DNA from: Bacteroides mediterraneensis
GTDB taxonomy: Bacteria; Bacteroidota; Bacteroidia; Bacteroidales; Bacteroidaceae
Assembly (NCBI RefSeq): GCF_025993685.1
Contig: NZ_DAJPEN010000001.1
Location: 2,294,001-2,358,000 of the forward strand
Direction: 5' to 3'
Length of the DNA stretch: 64,000 bases
In this document: positions 36,428 to 44,005 of the stretch, piece after piece
Layout: the number at the start of each line of letters is the position of its first letter
Position numbering within the stretch: position 1 is the first letter of the stretch
Program-made: the position numbers and the translations under genes
The notes under the pieces: model-generated
Seen by the model: only the letters and a program-made list of their open reading frames with translations
The model's database searches: none
Told to the model about the DNA's origin: nothing

Positions 36428-39400
36428 TTAGAAATTCACGTTTACGCCCACCATGAAGGTACGTGTACGCGGGTAAGTGGTATTACGCCAGTCCATACCC
36501 GGTTCCAGGCCGCCCAGACTGATTTCAGGGTCTACACCTTTGTAACCGGTAATGGTGAATACGTTGTTGCAAGTGGCATACAGGCGCAGGTTGTTGACCC
36601 AGTTGCCCAGTTTGCCGAAGTTATAGCCTAAGGTCAAGGTAGACAGACGGAGGTAGGAACCGTTTTCCAGGTAGCGGTCAGACGGAGCCTGTGCACGTGA
36701 GTCGTGTGCGTTCTGTCCTTCAGCCACTTCTGCCAGCACGTTCTTACCGTTGCTTACCAGGCTCACGTTGTTGTAGTAGCAGCGGGTAGCGTTGAAGATC
36801 TTGTTTCCTGCCACGCCCTGGAAGAAGGCGGTCAGCGTCCAGTTCTTCCATGTGAAGTCGTTGTTCCATCCGTAAGTCAGTTTCGGCTGTGCTGATCCGT
36901 GAGGACGGCGGTCTTCGTCTGCCGGAGCGTCTGTAGTACCGATCAGGTTGCCGTCGGCATCGTAGTCGTTGAAGATGGAGCCTCCGTTTTCATCATAGCC
37001 GGCCCATTCGTACAGGTAGAACTGTCCGAGCGGGGCACCTTCCATGATACGCTGTACCTGTGTGCTGCTGTAACCACCAACATCCGGATTGGCACGGTCG
37101 CTGTATTCTACAGAATATGTGTCGTTTGAAAGTTTCTCTACCACGTTCTTGTTGTGAGACAGGTTAAGTGTGGTGCTCCATGTGAAGTTGTGTGTCTTCA
37201 CCGGAACGGCGTTGATGGTGATTTCCACACCTTTGTTGCTGATGTCACCTACGTTGGCAGTCATCCATCCGTAAGGATAACGGTTGGTGGAAACCGCATA
37301 GTCGAAAATCAGGTCGCTGGTACGCTTGTCATAATATTCGATGGTACCGGTCAGCCGGTTGTTCAGGAAGCCGAAGTCCACACCGATGTTGAACATGCCG
37401 GTGGTTTCCCATTTCAAATCCGGGTTTGAGTTACGGGTAGCACCCAGGATACGGTATTGTGAGGAAGTACCGTTGGCATCCACGTAAGTGAACCAGCCGG
37501 TAGAGCCGTAGATAGGACGTGAATAGAAGGCATCGAATCCCAGTGAGTTACCGCTGACACCGTAGCCGACACGCAGCTTCAAGTCGTCGAACACGCTCTG
37601 GCTCTTCATGAACTCCTCTTCCGTGATACGCCATGCGGCAGATACAGAGGGGAAGGTACCCCAGCGGTTGTTGACACCGAATGCGGAAGAACCATCCCGA
37701 CGTACAGTGGCCTGCAACAGGTATTTGCTGTTGAAACTGTAGTTGACACGTCCGTAGAAGGAAATCATACGCAGGGTGGACAGGTTGTTGCTGATCACAT
37801 CGTTGATGGAGATGTTGTTGGCCACGCCCAGATTATGATAAGTCAGGTCATCGTTGTAGAAGTTGTACACCTTCAAGCCGAAACCGTCGCTGTTGTCGGC
37901 CTGTTCCCAGGAGTAACCCAGCATGACGCCCACCTTGTGCAGGTCGGCAAAGGTATGATTCCAGTTCAGATAGGTCTCCATCTGCTTGCGGGTGTTTTCC
38001 AGTGTGCTGCGGTCGGCCTGTCCGTTACGTGAAGCCACGCTCGGCAATTCAGTCTTGCTGCTGTTGTAGTTGCTGTAGATGTACTGCTGGTTCTGGTAAG
38101 ACAGGTTCAGGTTCCAGTCCAGACCGTCGAGGATGTGGAGTGTGGCCTGTGCCGTTCCCTGCAGCAGCTTCTCTTTCGTGTCATAGCGGTCTTCGCTGAT
38201 CATGCGGACCGGGTTGAAGTTCTGTGAAATCTGTGTGTTGCCGTACCAGGAACCGTCCGCGTTTCTCACGGGAACCAGCGGGCTGTAGTAGTACATGGCA
38301 TCCAATACGCTCTGGCCTTGTCCGCCGGTAGGACCTGTAGAGCTGTTACGTACGCTGGCATTGACGCTGAAGGCCAGTTCCAGGCGGTCGTTCAGAGCCT
38401 TTGTCTGTACGAAAGAACGGGCGTTGAGACGGTCCATGCTGGTGCCGCGTACCACACCCTGGCGGTCCATGAAGTTGATGGAGGCGCTGTAGCTGGTCTT
38501 CTCATTACCTCCGTTGATGGATACGTTGTGGTTGTGGCTGAAACCGGTGCGGAGCACTTCGTCCTGCCAGTTGGTATTGGCCGGGTTGTTGACGTCATAA
38601 TACGGAGACAGGTCGATGTTGTTCTTGCTTGCAAAGTCCAGCAGCTGGTCTGCCGACATCATGTCGAGAGTGTTCATCGTCTTGTCCCATGCCACGTAGC
38701 CGCTGTAGCTTACGCTGGTATGTCCGTCCTTCTTTCCTTTCTTGGTTGTCACGATGATTACACCGTTGGCAGCCTTCGAACCGTAGATGGCGGTGGCAGA
38801 GGCATCGCGGAGCACATCGATGCTTTCGATGTCATCCGGGGCGATGAGTGACAGGCTGGCACCGGGCACACCGTCGATTACATAGTACGGCTCCATGGCT
38901 TCACCTGCACGCAGTGAGGAAGCACCACGCAAAGAGATGGAAGCCGAACCGTTCGGGTCACTGGTGTTGGCCACTGTCAGTCCCGGAACTTTACCTTGCA
39001 GCATCTGTGCAGGGCTGGTTACGACACCCACGTTCAGGTCTTCCGCCTTGACGGAAGTGATGGAGCTGGTCACATCCTTGCGCTGCATGCTACCGTAACC
39101 GATGACTATCACTTCATCCAAGGTTTCCGTATCATCTTTAAGCGTTACATTTACCACGTTTGAATTTACTTTTATTTCTTGTGTTACAAACCCGATAAAA
39201 GAAAACACCAGTGTTTTTCCTTTCGGTACATTTACAGTATATTTTCCGTCAATGTCTGTCACCGTACCGTTGGTGGTTCCTTTTTCAAGTACATTCACCC
39301 CGATCAAAGGCTCACCAGCCGGGTCGGTTACGACTCCTCTCACCTGGTTCTGAGCAAATGCCAAGGTACTACTCAATAAAAACAACACAAAGAACAAGCC

Positions 39401-39442
39401 TTGTGTCAATGTTCTTTTCCTTTCTGATTGTACATTAAGCAT
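36428..39442 (-). CDS. SusC/RagA-family TonB-dependent glycan importer
   Basis: A 1004-residue outer-membrane transporter. Signal peptide about 1-30, carboxypeptidase-like domain (GVVTDPAGEPLIGVNVLEKGT, about 34-110), TonB plug starting at ETLDEVIVIGYGSMQRKDVT, SusC signature SASISLRGASSL and GVIIVTTKKGKKDG, then the barrel with terminal phenylalanine in MVGVNVNF. It pairs with the SusD gene after 25 bases. A -7 box lies 41 bases upstream of the ATG. No hybrid two-component or ECF/anti-sigma gene is next to it in the window, so the regulator is elsewhere or unlinked. Confidence 0.96.
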   Translation of the reverse strand: MLNVQSERKRTLTQGLFFVLFLLSSTLAFAQNQVRGVVTDPAGEPLIGVNVLEKGTTNGTVTDIDGKYTVNVPKGKTLVFSFIGFVTQEIKVNSNVVNVTLKDDTETLDEVIVIGYGSMQRKDVTSSITSVKAEDLNVGVVTSPAQMLQGKVPGLTVANTSDPNGSASISLRGASSLRAGEAMEPYYVIDGVPGASLSLIAPDDIESIDVLRDASATAIYGSKAANGVIIVTTKKGKKDGHTSVSYSGYVAWDKTMNTLDMMSADQLLDFASKNNIDLSPYYDVNNPANTNWQDEVLRTGFSHNHNVSINGGNEKTSYSASINFMDRQGVVRGTSMDRLNARSFVQTKALNDRLELAFSVNASVRNSSTGPTGGQGQSVLDAMYYYSPLVPVRNADGSWYGNTQISQNFNPVRMISEDRYDTKEKLLQGTAQATLHILDGLDWNLNLSYQNQQYIYSNYNSSKTELPSVASRNGQADRSTLENTRKQMETYLNWNHTFADLHKVGVMLGYSWEQADNSDGFGLKVYNFYNDDLTYHNLGVANNISINDVISNNLSTLRMISFYGRVNYSFNSKYLLQATVRRDGSSAFGVNNRWGTFPSVSAAWRITEEEFMKSQSVFDDLKLRVGYGVSGNSLGFDAFYSRPIYGSTGWFTYVDANGTSSQYRILGATRNSNPDLKWETTGMFNIGVDFGFLNNRLTGTIEYYDKRTSDLIFDYAVSTNRYPYGWMTANVGDISNKGVEITINAVPVKTHNFTWSTTLNLSHNKNVVEKLSNDTYSVEYSDRANPDVGGYSSTQVQRIMEGAPLGQFYLYEWAGYDENGGSIFNDYDADGNLIGTTDAPADEDRRPHGSAQPKLTYGWNNDFTWKNWTLTAFFQGVAGNKIFNATRCYYNNVSLVSNGKNVLAEVAEGQNAHDSRAQAPSDRYLENGSYLRLSTLTLGYNFGKLGNWVNNLRLYATCNNVFTITGYKGVDPEISLGGLEPGMDWRNTTYPRTRTFMVGVNVNF

Positions 39443-39483
39443 AATACAAATTTTTAGTTAGAAATAATCTATTTTTTCGACGG

Positions 39484-39491
39484 CAAAGGTA
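39484..39491 (-). promoter_or_regulatory. -7 box for the SusC-SusD operon
   Basis: The minus strand reads TACCTTTG, 41 bases before the ATG at 39442. TTTG occurs 14 bases upstream, shorter than the usual spacer, which could mark an activator-dependent promoter. Confidence 0.7.
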
Positions 39492-39720
39492 AACCGACGG
39501 TATTACAAAACTATTTCCAGACGATTAAATTTGTATTTAACAAACTAGCATTCAATGACTTACATATACAACCCACCCTACCTTATTACTTTACAATGAT
39601 AAGGAACGGTCAGATTCATTCGGGACTTTCCCTAATGAACCTGACACAAAATTAGATAAACGTAACGTAACAAAAGAGGAAAATAATGCAAACCAGGAGG
39701 GAAATAGTACACTTTTCGGT

Positions 39721-41394
39721 CTATTCCGCTTCTATTTCCTCATTTTTCAAGTTAATCCGGAAATTCACGCACGGTTCCCCGTTCAGGAATGCCTGAAACA
39801 AGACCGACAAATCCTGCACATATTCCACCGCTGGTGAAGCCGATGCAGAGGTTTGCGTGCGGTCGAACAAATAACGATAAGCAGCCAGACGTGATGACGG
39901 AATATCCCTCAAGGCAAGCCGGTCGGCATAGCGCAAGCGATAAAGGTCGAGAATCATGTCTTCCATGCGCCATTGCGTCCATTCGGCCTCCGCCGATTTA
40001 TCCTCTCCGGCCACTTCCTGCAGCAAGCGGGCCCCTGTAAACTTCAAGTAAGGCTTCCAGCTTTCCGGCAAATCGCGCGGAATGAAACGCACACGTACCA
40101 AGTCACGGAACTGGTAATCGCAAAATTCATGATACGTGCGGGAAGAAAGAATTTCTTTGTTCCACACCGGCAAATGGCCTTTCAAAGAATCCGAACGATA
40201 TTCAGCGCGGTACAAAGGAAACAACTGAGCGAATCCTGCCACCGAATCGAGTGTCACTGTTTCCACCCGGAACTCTTCTGGATGCTCAATGGTCAGAATT
40301 TTGTAGGCCGGCATATAGGTGGCCAGCGAAGGTATCTGTATGTTATAAAGTTTCTTTCCATTCTTTCCCTCCCAGATGCCCGTGTCATTCACGTGCATGT
40401 GTCCGGCAAAATGCAGCCGGATACCCGCTTCCAGAAAAGCTTCGCTCACTTCCGCTTCCGGCACACGGTCCAAGTCGAAACGACGGTTGCCCCATATCTT
40501 CTTCACGTAGTCCGACACGCCATCGTTGAAATCCACCAGCGGATAATGCGAGAAGGTGACCAGCGTTTTATGCAATCGCCGAGCTTCGGCCACCACCTTC
40601 CGTACCCACGGCAATAAAAAGGCTTTATGTGCCAATACATTATTATATCCTATACTGGAACCTTGGTACACCATCTTTCCCTCTTTCATTCCTTTCGGCA
40701 GATAGGCTCCCCCGTCGATGGCCAGCAACCAGAGTCCGTCTACCGGCTCCACCAGATAACTGGCATCTATTGCAGTCAGCGAATCGCACAAGGCATAGGT
40801 TCTTCTTTCGAGCCCTCCTTCTTTCTGCGCCTCTTTATAATTGAATTTTTCATACGTGTAGGAAGTAAAGGGGGTTTCCCAATATCGGTATTCCTTTTGC
40901 GGGAAAAAGCCGAATGTCGCGTAACACTTCATCTGGTCGGCATAGCCGGCACACGAATCTTCCCGCGTCACCCGAGTGCCGTCGGCAGCCAGATAGTTCA
41001 CATTCTTCTGTTTCAGTCCAAACGGAAGCGCCGGATCATGATTGCCGGTGGTGACAAAAAAACACATACCCTTCCGACGAGTATAACCGTCGAGAATCTC
41101 TTTCACCTTTTGCTGGTTGAAAAACTGCCCATTGTCGGTCAGGTCGCCCGACAAGACCACCAGACGGATGTTTCTCCGGGCTACGTCGTCCAACGCAGTC
41201 AGCAAGGCATAATAATTTTCATTGAACAAACGGGTGGATTGTACCTGTACCTCCATGGAACGTACCCGTTCGGGATGCCCGTCAATGTCCTGAATATGTG
41301 CGTCCGATATAAACGCAATCTGTGTCTGTGCGTTGCCCGTCAGCGTCATTCCCCCTAAAACGACTGCCAGCAACAAGAAAATAATCCTATTCAT
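39721..41394 (-). CDS. Exported calcineurin-like metallophosphoesterase
   Basis: A secreted phosphoesterase of 557 residues from the ATG at 41394. Signal peptide (FLLLAVVLGGMTLTGNAQ). Metal-binding motifs of the calcineurin fold are complete and in order: FISDAHIQD, VLSGDLTDNG, VTTGNHDP, a later TFSHYPL and FAGHMHVND. The open frame reaches 41415, but the -7 box at 41419-41426 puts the transcription start there, so 41394 is used. It stands 278 bases before susC on the same strand with its own promoter; a link to phosphorylated mannan is possible but is inference. Confidence 0.92.
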   Translation of the reverse strand: MNRIIFLLLAVVLGGMTLTGNAQTQIAFISDAHIQDIDGHPERVRSMEVQVQSTRLFNENYYALLTALDDVARRNIRLVVLSGDLTDNGQFFNQQKVKEILDGYTRRKGMCFFVTTGNHDPALPFGLKQKNVNYLAADGTRVTREDSCAGYADQMKCYATFGFFPQKEYRYWETPFTSYTYEKFNYKEAQKEGGLERRTYALCDSLTAIDASYLVEPVDGLWLLAIDGGAYLPKGMKEGKMVYQGSSIGYNNVLAHKAFLLPWVRKVVAEARRLHKTLVTFSHYPLVDFNDGVSDYVKKIWGNRRFDLDRVPEAEVSEAFLEAGIRLHFAGHMHVNDTGIWEGKNGKKLYNIQIPSLATYMPAYKILTIEHPEEFRVETVTLDSVAGFAQLFPLYRAEYRSDSLKGHLPVWNKEILSSRTYHEFCDYQFRDLVRVRFIPRDLPESWKPYLKFTGARLLQEVAGEDKSAEAEWTQWRMEDMILDLYRLRYADRLALRDIPSSRLAAYRYLFDRTQTSASASPAVEYVQDLSVLFQAFLNGEPCVNFRINLKNEEIEAE

Positions 41395-41418
41395 AAAAGC
41401 ATGCTTGAAAATCAATCA

Positions 41419-41426
41419 CAAAGATA
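41419..41426 (-). promoter_or_regulatory. -7 box for the metallophosphoesterase gene
   Basis: The minus strand reads TATCTTTG, 24 bases before the ATG at 41394. Confidence 0.7.
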
Positions 41427-41502
41427 CGAATTTTCCGGAATGTGAGACCGCCGCTGCCTTCTTTTCATCACCCCTGCATTTTCTTTTAAATGACCATAAG
41501 AA

Positions 41503-41594
41503 TTCTCTGTCCCACAGTTTGGGATTTGTATTCCACAGTGTGAAATATATATCCCACACTGTGGTTTTTGTATTTCGCAGTGTGGGACAGAGAA
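41503..41594. repeat. 21-bp-period dyad repeat array B (four units)
   Basis: Four units start at 41510, 41531, 41552 and 41573, exactly 21 bp apart. Consensus is close to TCCCACAGTGTGGGA with a 6-7 base AT-rich spacer (TTTGTAT, ATATAT). Units 1 and 4, and 2 and 3, are mutually inverted, and the outermost 13 bases (41503-41515 and 41582-41594) are perfect complements, so the whole array can fold into one long hairpin. It lies about 43 bases beyond the stop of the cobalamin operon. Confidence 0.9.
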
Positions 41595-41636
41595 AATTCC
41601 CCTTCATTTCACCTTAAATGAAAAAGGAAAAAGAAA

Positions 41637-42014
41637 TTAATGGTGTGCACACTGATGGTCTTCCCCTTCATGATGGTGCGCACATTCCACCCCGGAATCC
41701 TGTATCTTTCCGGCCAGATAATCTTCGGCTACCTGCATCACCGAGCCCTGACAGCCCCTGACGACCGTAATGCCGCAAGCTGAGAGCTTGGCCAACGCAC
41801 CGGCCCCCATATTTCCTGCCAGCATCACCGTTACTCCGTCGGCCTGCAGTTTGGACGCGATATCCGACTTACAGCCACATCCTTGCGGAGAAGGAAGCAC
41901 CTGCGTACGCGTGATGCGGTTCTCTTCGTCCACCGTAAAAATCGTATAAAACTCACAATGACCGAAATGGTCGTCTACTACTCCGTTCCGAGTAGGTAAA
42001 GCTATTTTCTTCAT
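41637..42014 (-). CDS. NifX/NifB-type Fe-Mo cofactor-domain protein
   Basis: A 125-residue protein with the dinitrogenase iron-molybdenum cofactor-binding fold (RNase H-like): MKKIALPTRNGVVDDHFGHCEFYTI at the start, then GCGCKSDIASKL and GNMGAGALAKLSACGI. The C-terminal 15 residues are almost all His, Cys and acidic (CAHHHEGEDHQCAHH), a likely metal-binding tail. No nitrogenase genes are present. It is the last gene of the cobalamin run, 42 bases after cbiB, so a metal-handling or cofactor role there is possible. Function unproven. Confidence 0.9.
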   Translation of the reverse strand: MKKIALPTRNGVVDDHFGHCEFYTIFTVDEENRITRTQVLPSPQGCGCKSDIASKLQADGVTVMLAGNMGAGALAKLSACGITVVRGCQGSVMQVAEDYLAGKIQDSGVECAHHHEGEDHQCAHH

Positions 42015-42056
42015 TTTATTGATTGTTTAAAACATTCTCTATGCAAAAGTAAAGAA

Positions 42057-43010
42057 TTATCCGATAATGTTTCCCCAAAAGCACACATATCCAGACACCA
42101 TCAAAAGCACCATCCCTCCTTCGGACAATTGGTTGATACGGATGGCCCGACGCATGTCGTCACTATTTATCGGACGAGGATTGCTGCCGATGAAGGGTTT
42201 GTAGACTGTCTCCCCGAAATACTCGTGCGGCCCGCCAAAACGACAGTTCAGGATACCGGCCAAAGCCGCTTCCGGATAACCGGAATTGGGACTGGCATGC
42301 ATCCGTCCGTAATGGGCCACAAACTTCAGCAACGACCAGCGACCGGACACCAGTACCATGAGCAGGGCGGTCAGTCGGGCCGGAAGGTAATTGGCCACAT
42401 CGTCTATACGGGCCGCCCAGCATCCGAAGTCCTTGTAACGTGTGTTCCGATAGCCTATCATGGAATCGAGGGTATTCACCATCTTATACGCCAGCATACC
42501 GGGCACGCCCAGCAGGAAATACCAGAAAAGAGGGGCAATCACCCCGTCGCTCAGGTTCTCGGCCAAGGTTTCCAAGGCTGCCGTACGTACCTCTTGGTCC
42601 GACAAGGCGGAAGTATCCCGACCTACGATACGCGACACCTGTTTCCGTCCGGCTTCCAAGGAGATGTCGGCAGCTTCAAATACCCTTCGCACCTCGTCTA
42701 TCAAGGTTTTTCCAGCCAGACAATAGAACACAGCCACTACCGAAAGGATCACCTTTAACCAGGGATGCACCCGATTGGCACCTTCCAGCAGCCCCCAGCT
42801 TACCAAAAAGACCAACAGAATCAGCCCCACGGCTGTCAGCGCTCCGTTCCGCTTGCGGTGCGTACTCTGATTGCCCCGTCGTTCACACCGAGCTATCAGT
42901 TTTCCGAATCCTACCACCGGATGGGGCAGCCACAAAGGGTCGCCCAATAACTTATCAAGCAAGCATCCTCCCAACAGGGGAATCAGTCCCATTTCTATCC
43001 ACGTATCCAT
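42057..43010 (-). CDS. cbiB: Adenosylcobinamide-phosphate synthase CbiB (CobD of aerobic nomenclature)
   Basis: A 317-residue inner-membrane enzyme that attaches aminopropanol phosphate to adenosylcobyric acid. Family blocks: DKLLGDPLWLPHPVVGFG, RTAALETLAENLSDGVIAPLFWY, NTLDSMIGYRN and ARIDDVANYLPARLTALL. Four to five hydrophobic segments. Its start overlaps the end of the threonine-phosphate decarboxylase gene by 16 bases, showing tight coupling with the enzyme that makes its substrate. Confidence 0.96.
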   Translation of the reverse strand: MDTWIEMGLIPLLGGCLLDKLLGDPLWLPHPVVGFGKLIARCERRGNQSTHRKRNGALTAVGLILLVFLVSWGLLEGANRVHPWLKVILSVVAVFYCLAGKTLIDEVRRVFEAADISLEAGRKQVSRIVGRDTSALSDQEVRTAALETLAENLSDGVIAPLFWYFLLGVPGMLAYKMVNTLDSMIGYRNTRYKDFGCWAARIDDVANYLPARLTALLMVLVSGRWSLLKFVAHYGRMHASPNSGYPEAALAGILNCRFGGPHEYFGETVYKPFIGSNPRPINSDDMRRAIRINQLSEGGMVLLMVSGYVCFWGNIIG

Positions 43011-44005
43011 TCGCGTATGCCTTCAATTAATAAATTGTTTTCTTCTTCCGTCTGTATCGCAATGCGGAAATAACGGGTATCCAGTCCTTCAAAATTAGAT
43101 GCATCCCGAATGAGCAGCCCATGACGTTCGGCCAAATAGGCTTTCAGGTCGGACGCACTTCCCTTCTGCAAACGGGCCAGAAAATAGTGGGTATCCGAAG
43201 AGAGCACCTCTACCCCACCCGTAGCTTCCAGTGCCTCGGCTACCCGTTTCCGTTCTGCCAGCAAGGCCGGTACCTCCATCCGGTACTCGTCCAGGTGACG
43301 CAACAAATACTGTCCGGCTTCCACGGCCAACGCGTTCACCGACCACGGCATGCGGCAGGCGCGTATCCACTGAAGAAGGGCTTCGTTTCCCGTCACGGCA
43401 CCCAGTCTCAGTCCCGGTACCGCAAAACACTTGGTCATGGAATGTAACAGCAAGACATTGGGACGGGCAACGGTCTCGGCCACGGAAAGCACCTCTTTTT
43501 CCGTAAAAAGCGCGTACGACTGATCGATGACAAACAAGGTCCGGGGATACTGCGTAATCAAACGCCGCAGCGTATCCGCCTCCCACGTCTGCCCCGTCGG
43601 GTTGTTCGGATTGCACAACCAGCATATCCCTTCTTCCTCCGTCAAGGCCTCCACGCTGGAGATACCTTCTACCCGATGGGCGTGCAGACGACAGGCGTCG
43701 GCATACTCGCTGAACGTAGGTATCCATACCCGGGAACGACTGCCCCGGAAAGCCTGCGCAATAAGATAAATGGCCTCCGTAGCCCCGTTGGTCACACACA
43801 CTTCCTCCGGACGCACCCCATACAGCCGGGCCAGTTCAGTTCCCAGCGTATAGGGTTCCGGTTCCGGATAGGAACGGATACACGAGAGCCGTTCAGCCAG
43901 ATAACGGTTCAACCCGTCATGATTCACCCGATGATACACATTCGAACTGAAATTGGCCCGAATATGCGCATAGCGAAAGGCATCGTCTCCGTGTCCGTTA
44001 ATCAT
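42995..44005 (-). CDS. cobD: L-threonine-O-3-phosphate decarboxylase (PLP)
   Basis: A 336-residue class I/II aminotransferase-fold PLP enzyme, making the (R)-1-amino-2-propanol phosphate linker of cobalamin. Motifs: NFSSNVY near the N-terminus, VTNGATEAIYLIAQ, WLCNPNNPTGQ, the PLP lysine in HSMTKCFAVPGLRLG, and RIAIQTEEEN at the end. The first residues also look like histidinol-phosphate aminotransferase, but the operon settles the choice. It overlaps cbiB by 16 bases and the upstream fusion gene by 8 bases. Here cobD is used in the Salmonella sense. Confidence 0.94.
   Translation of the reverse strand: MINGHGDDAFRYAHIRANFSSNVYHRVNHDGLNRYLAERLSCIRSYPEPEPYTLGTELARLYGVRPEEVCVTNGATEAIYLIAQAFRGSRSRVWIPTFSEYADACRLHAHRVEGISSVEALTEEEGICWLCNPNNPTGQTWEADTLRRLITQYPRTLFVIDQSYALFTEKEVLSVAETVARPNVLLLHSMTKCFAVPGLRLGAVTGNEALLQWIRACRMPWSVNALAVEAGQYLLRHLDEYRMEVPALLAERKRVAEALEATGGVEVLSSDTHYFLARLQKGSASDLKAYLAERHGLLIRDASNFEGLDTRYFRIAIQTEEENNLLIEGIREWIRG

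Noticed and set aside
41637..42014. A nitrogen-fixation gene cluster
   Set aside because: Only the NifX-like fold is present; there are no nifH, nifD or nifK homologues nearby.
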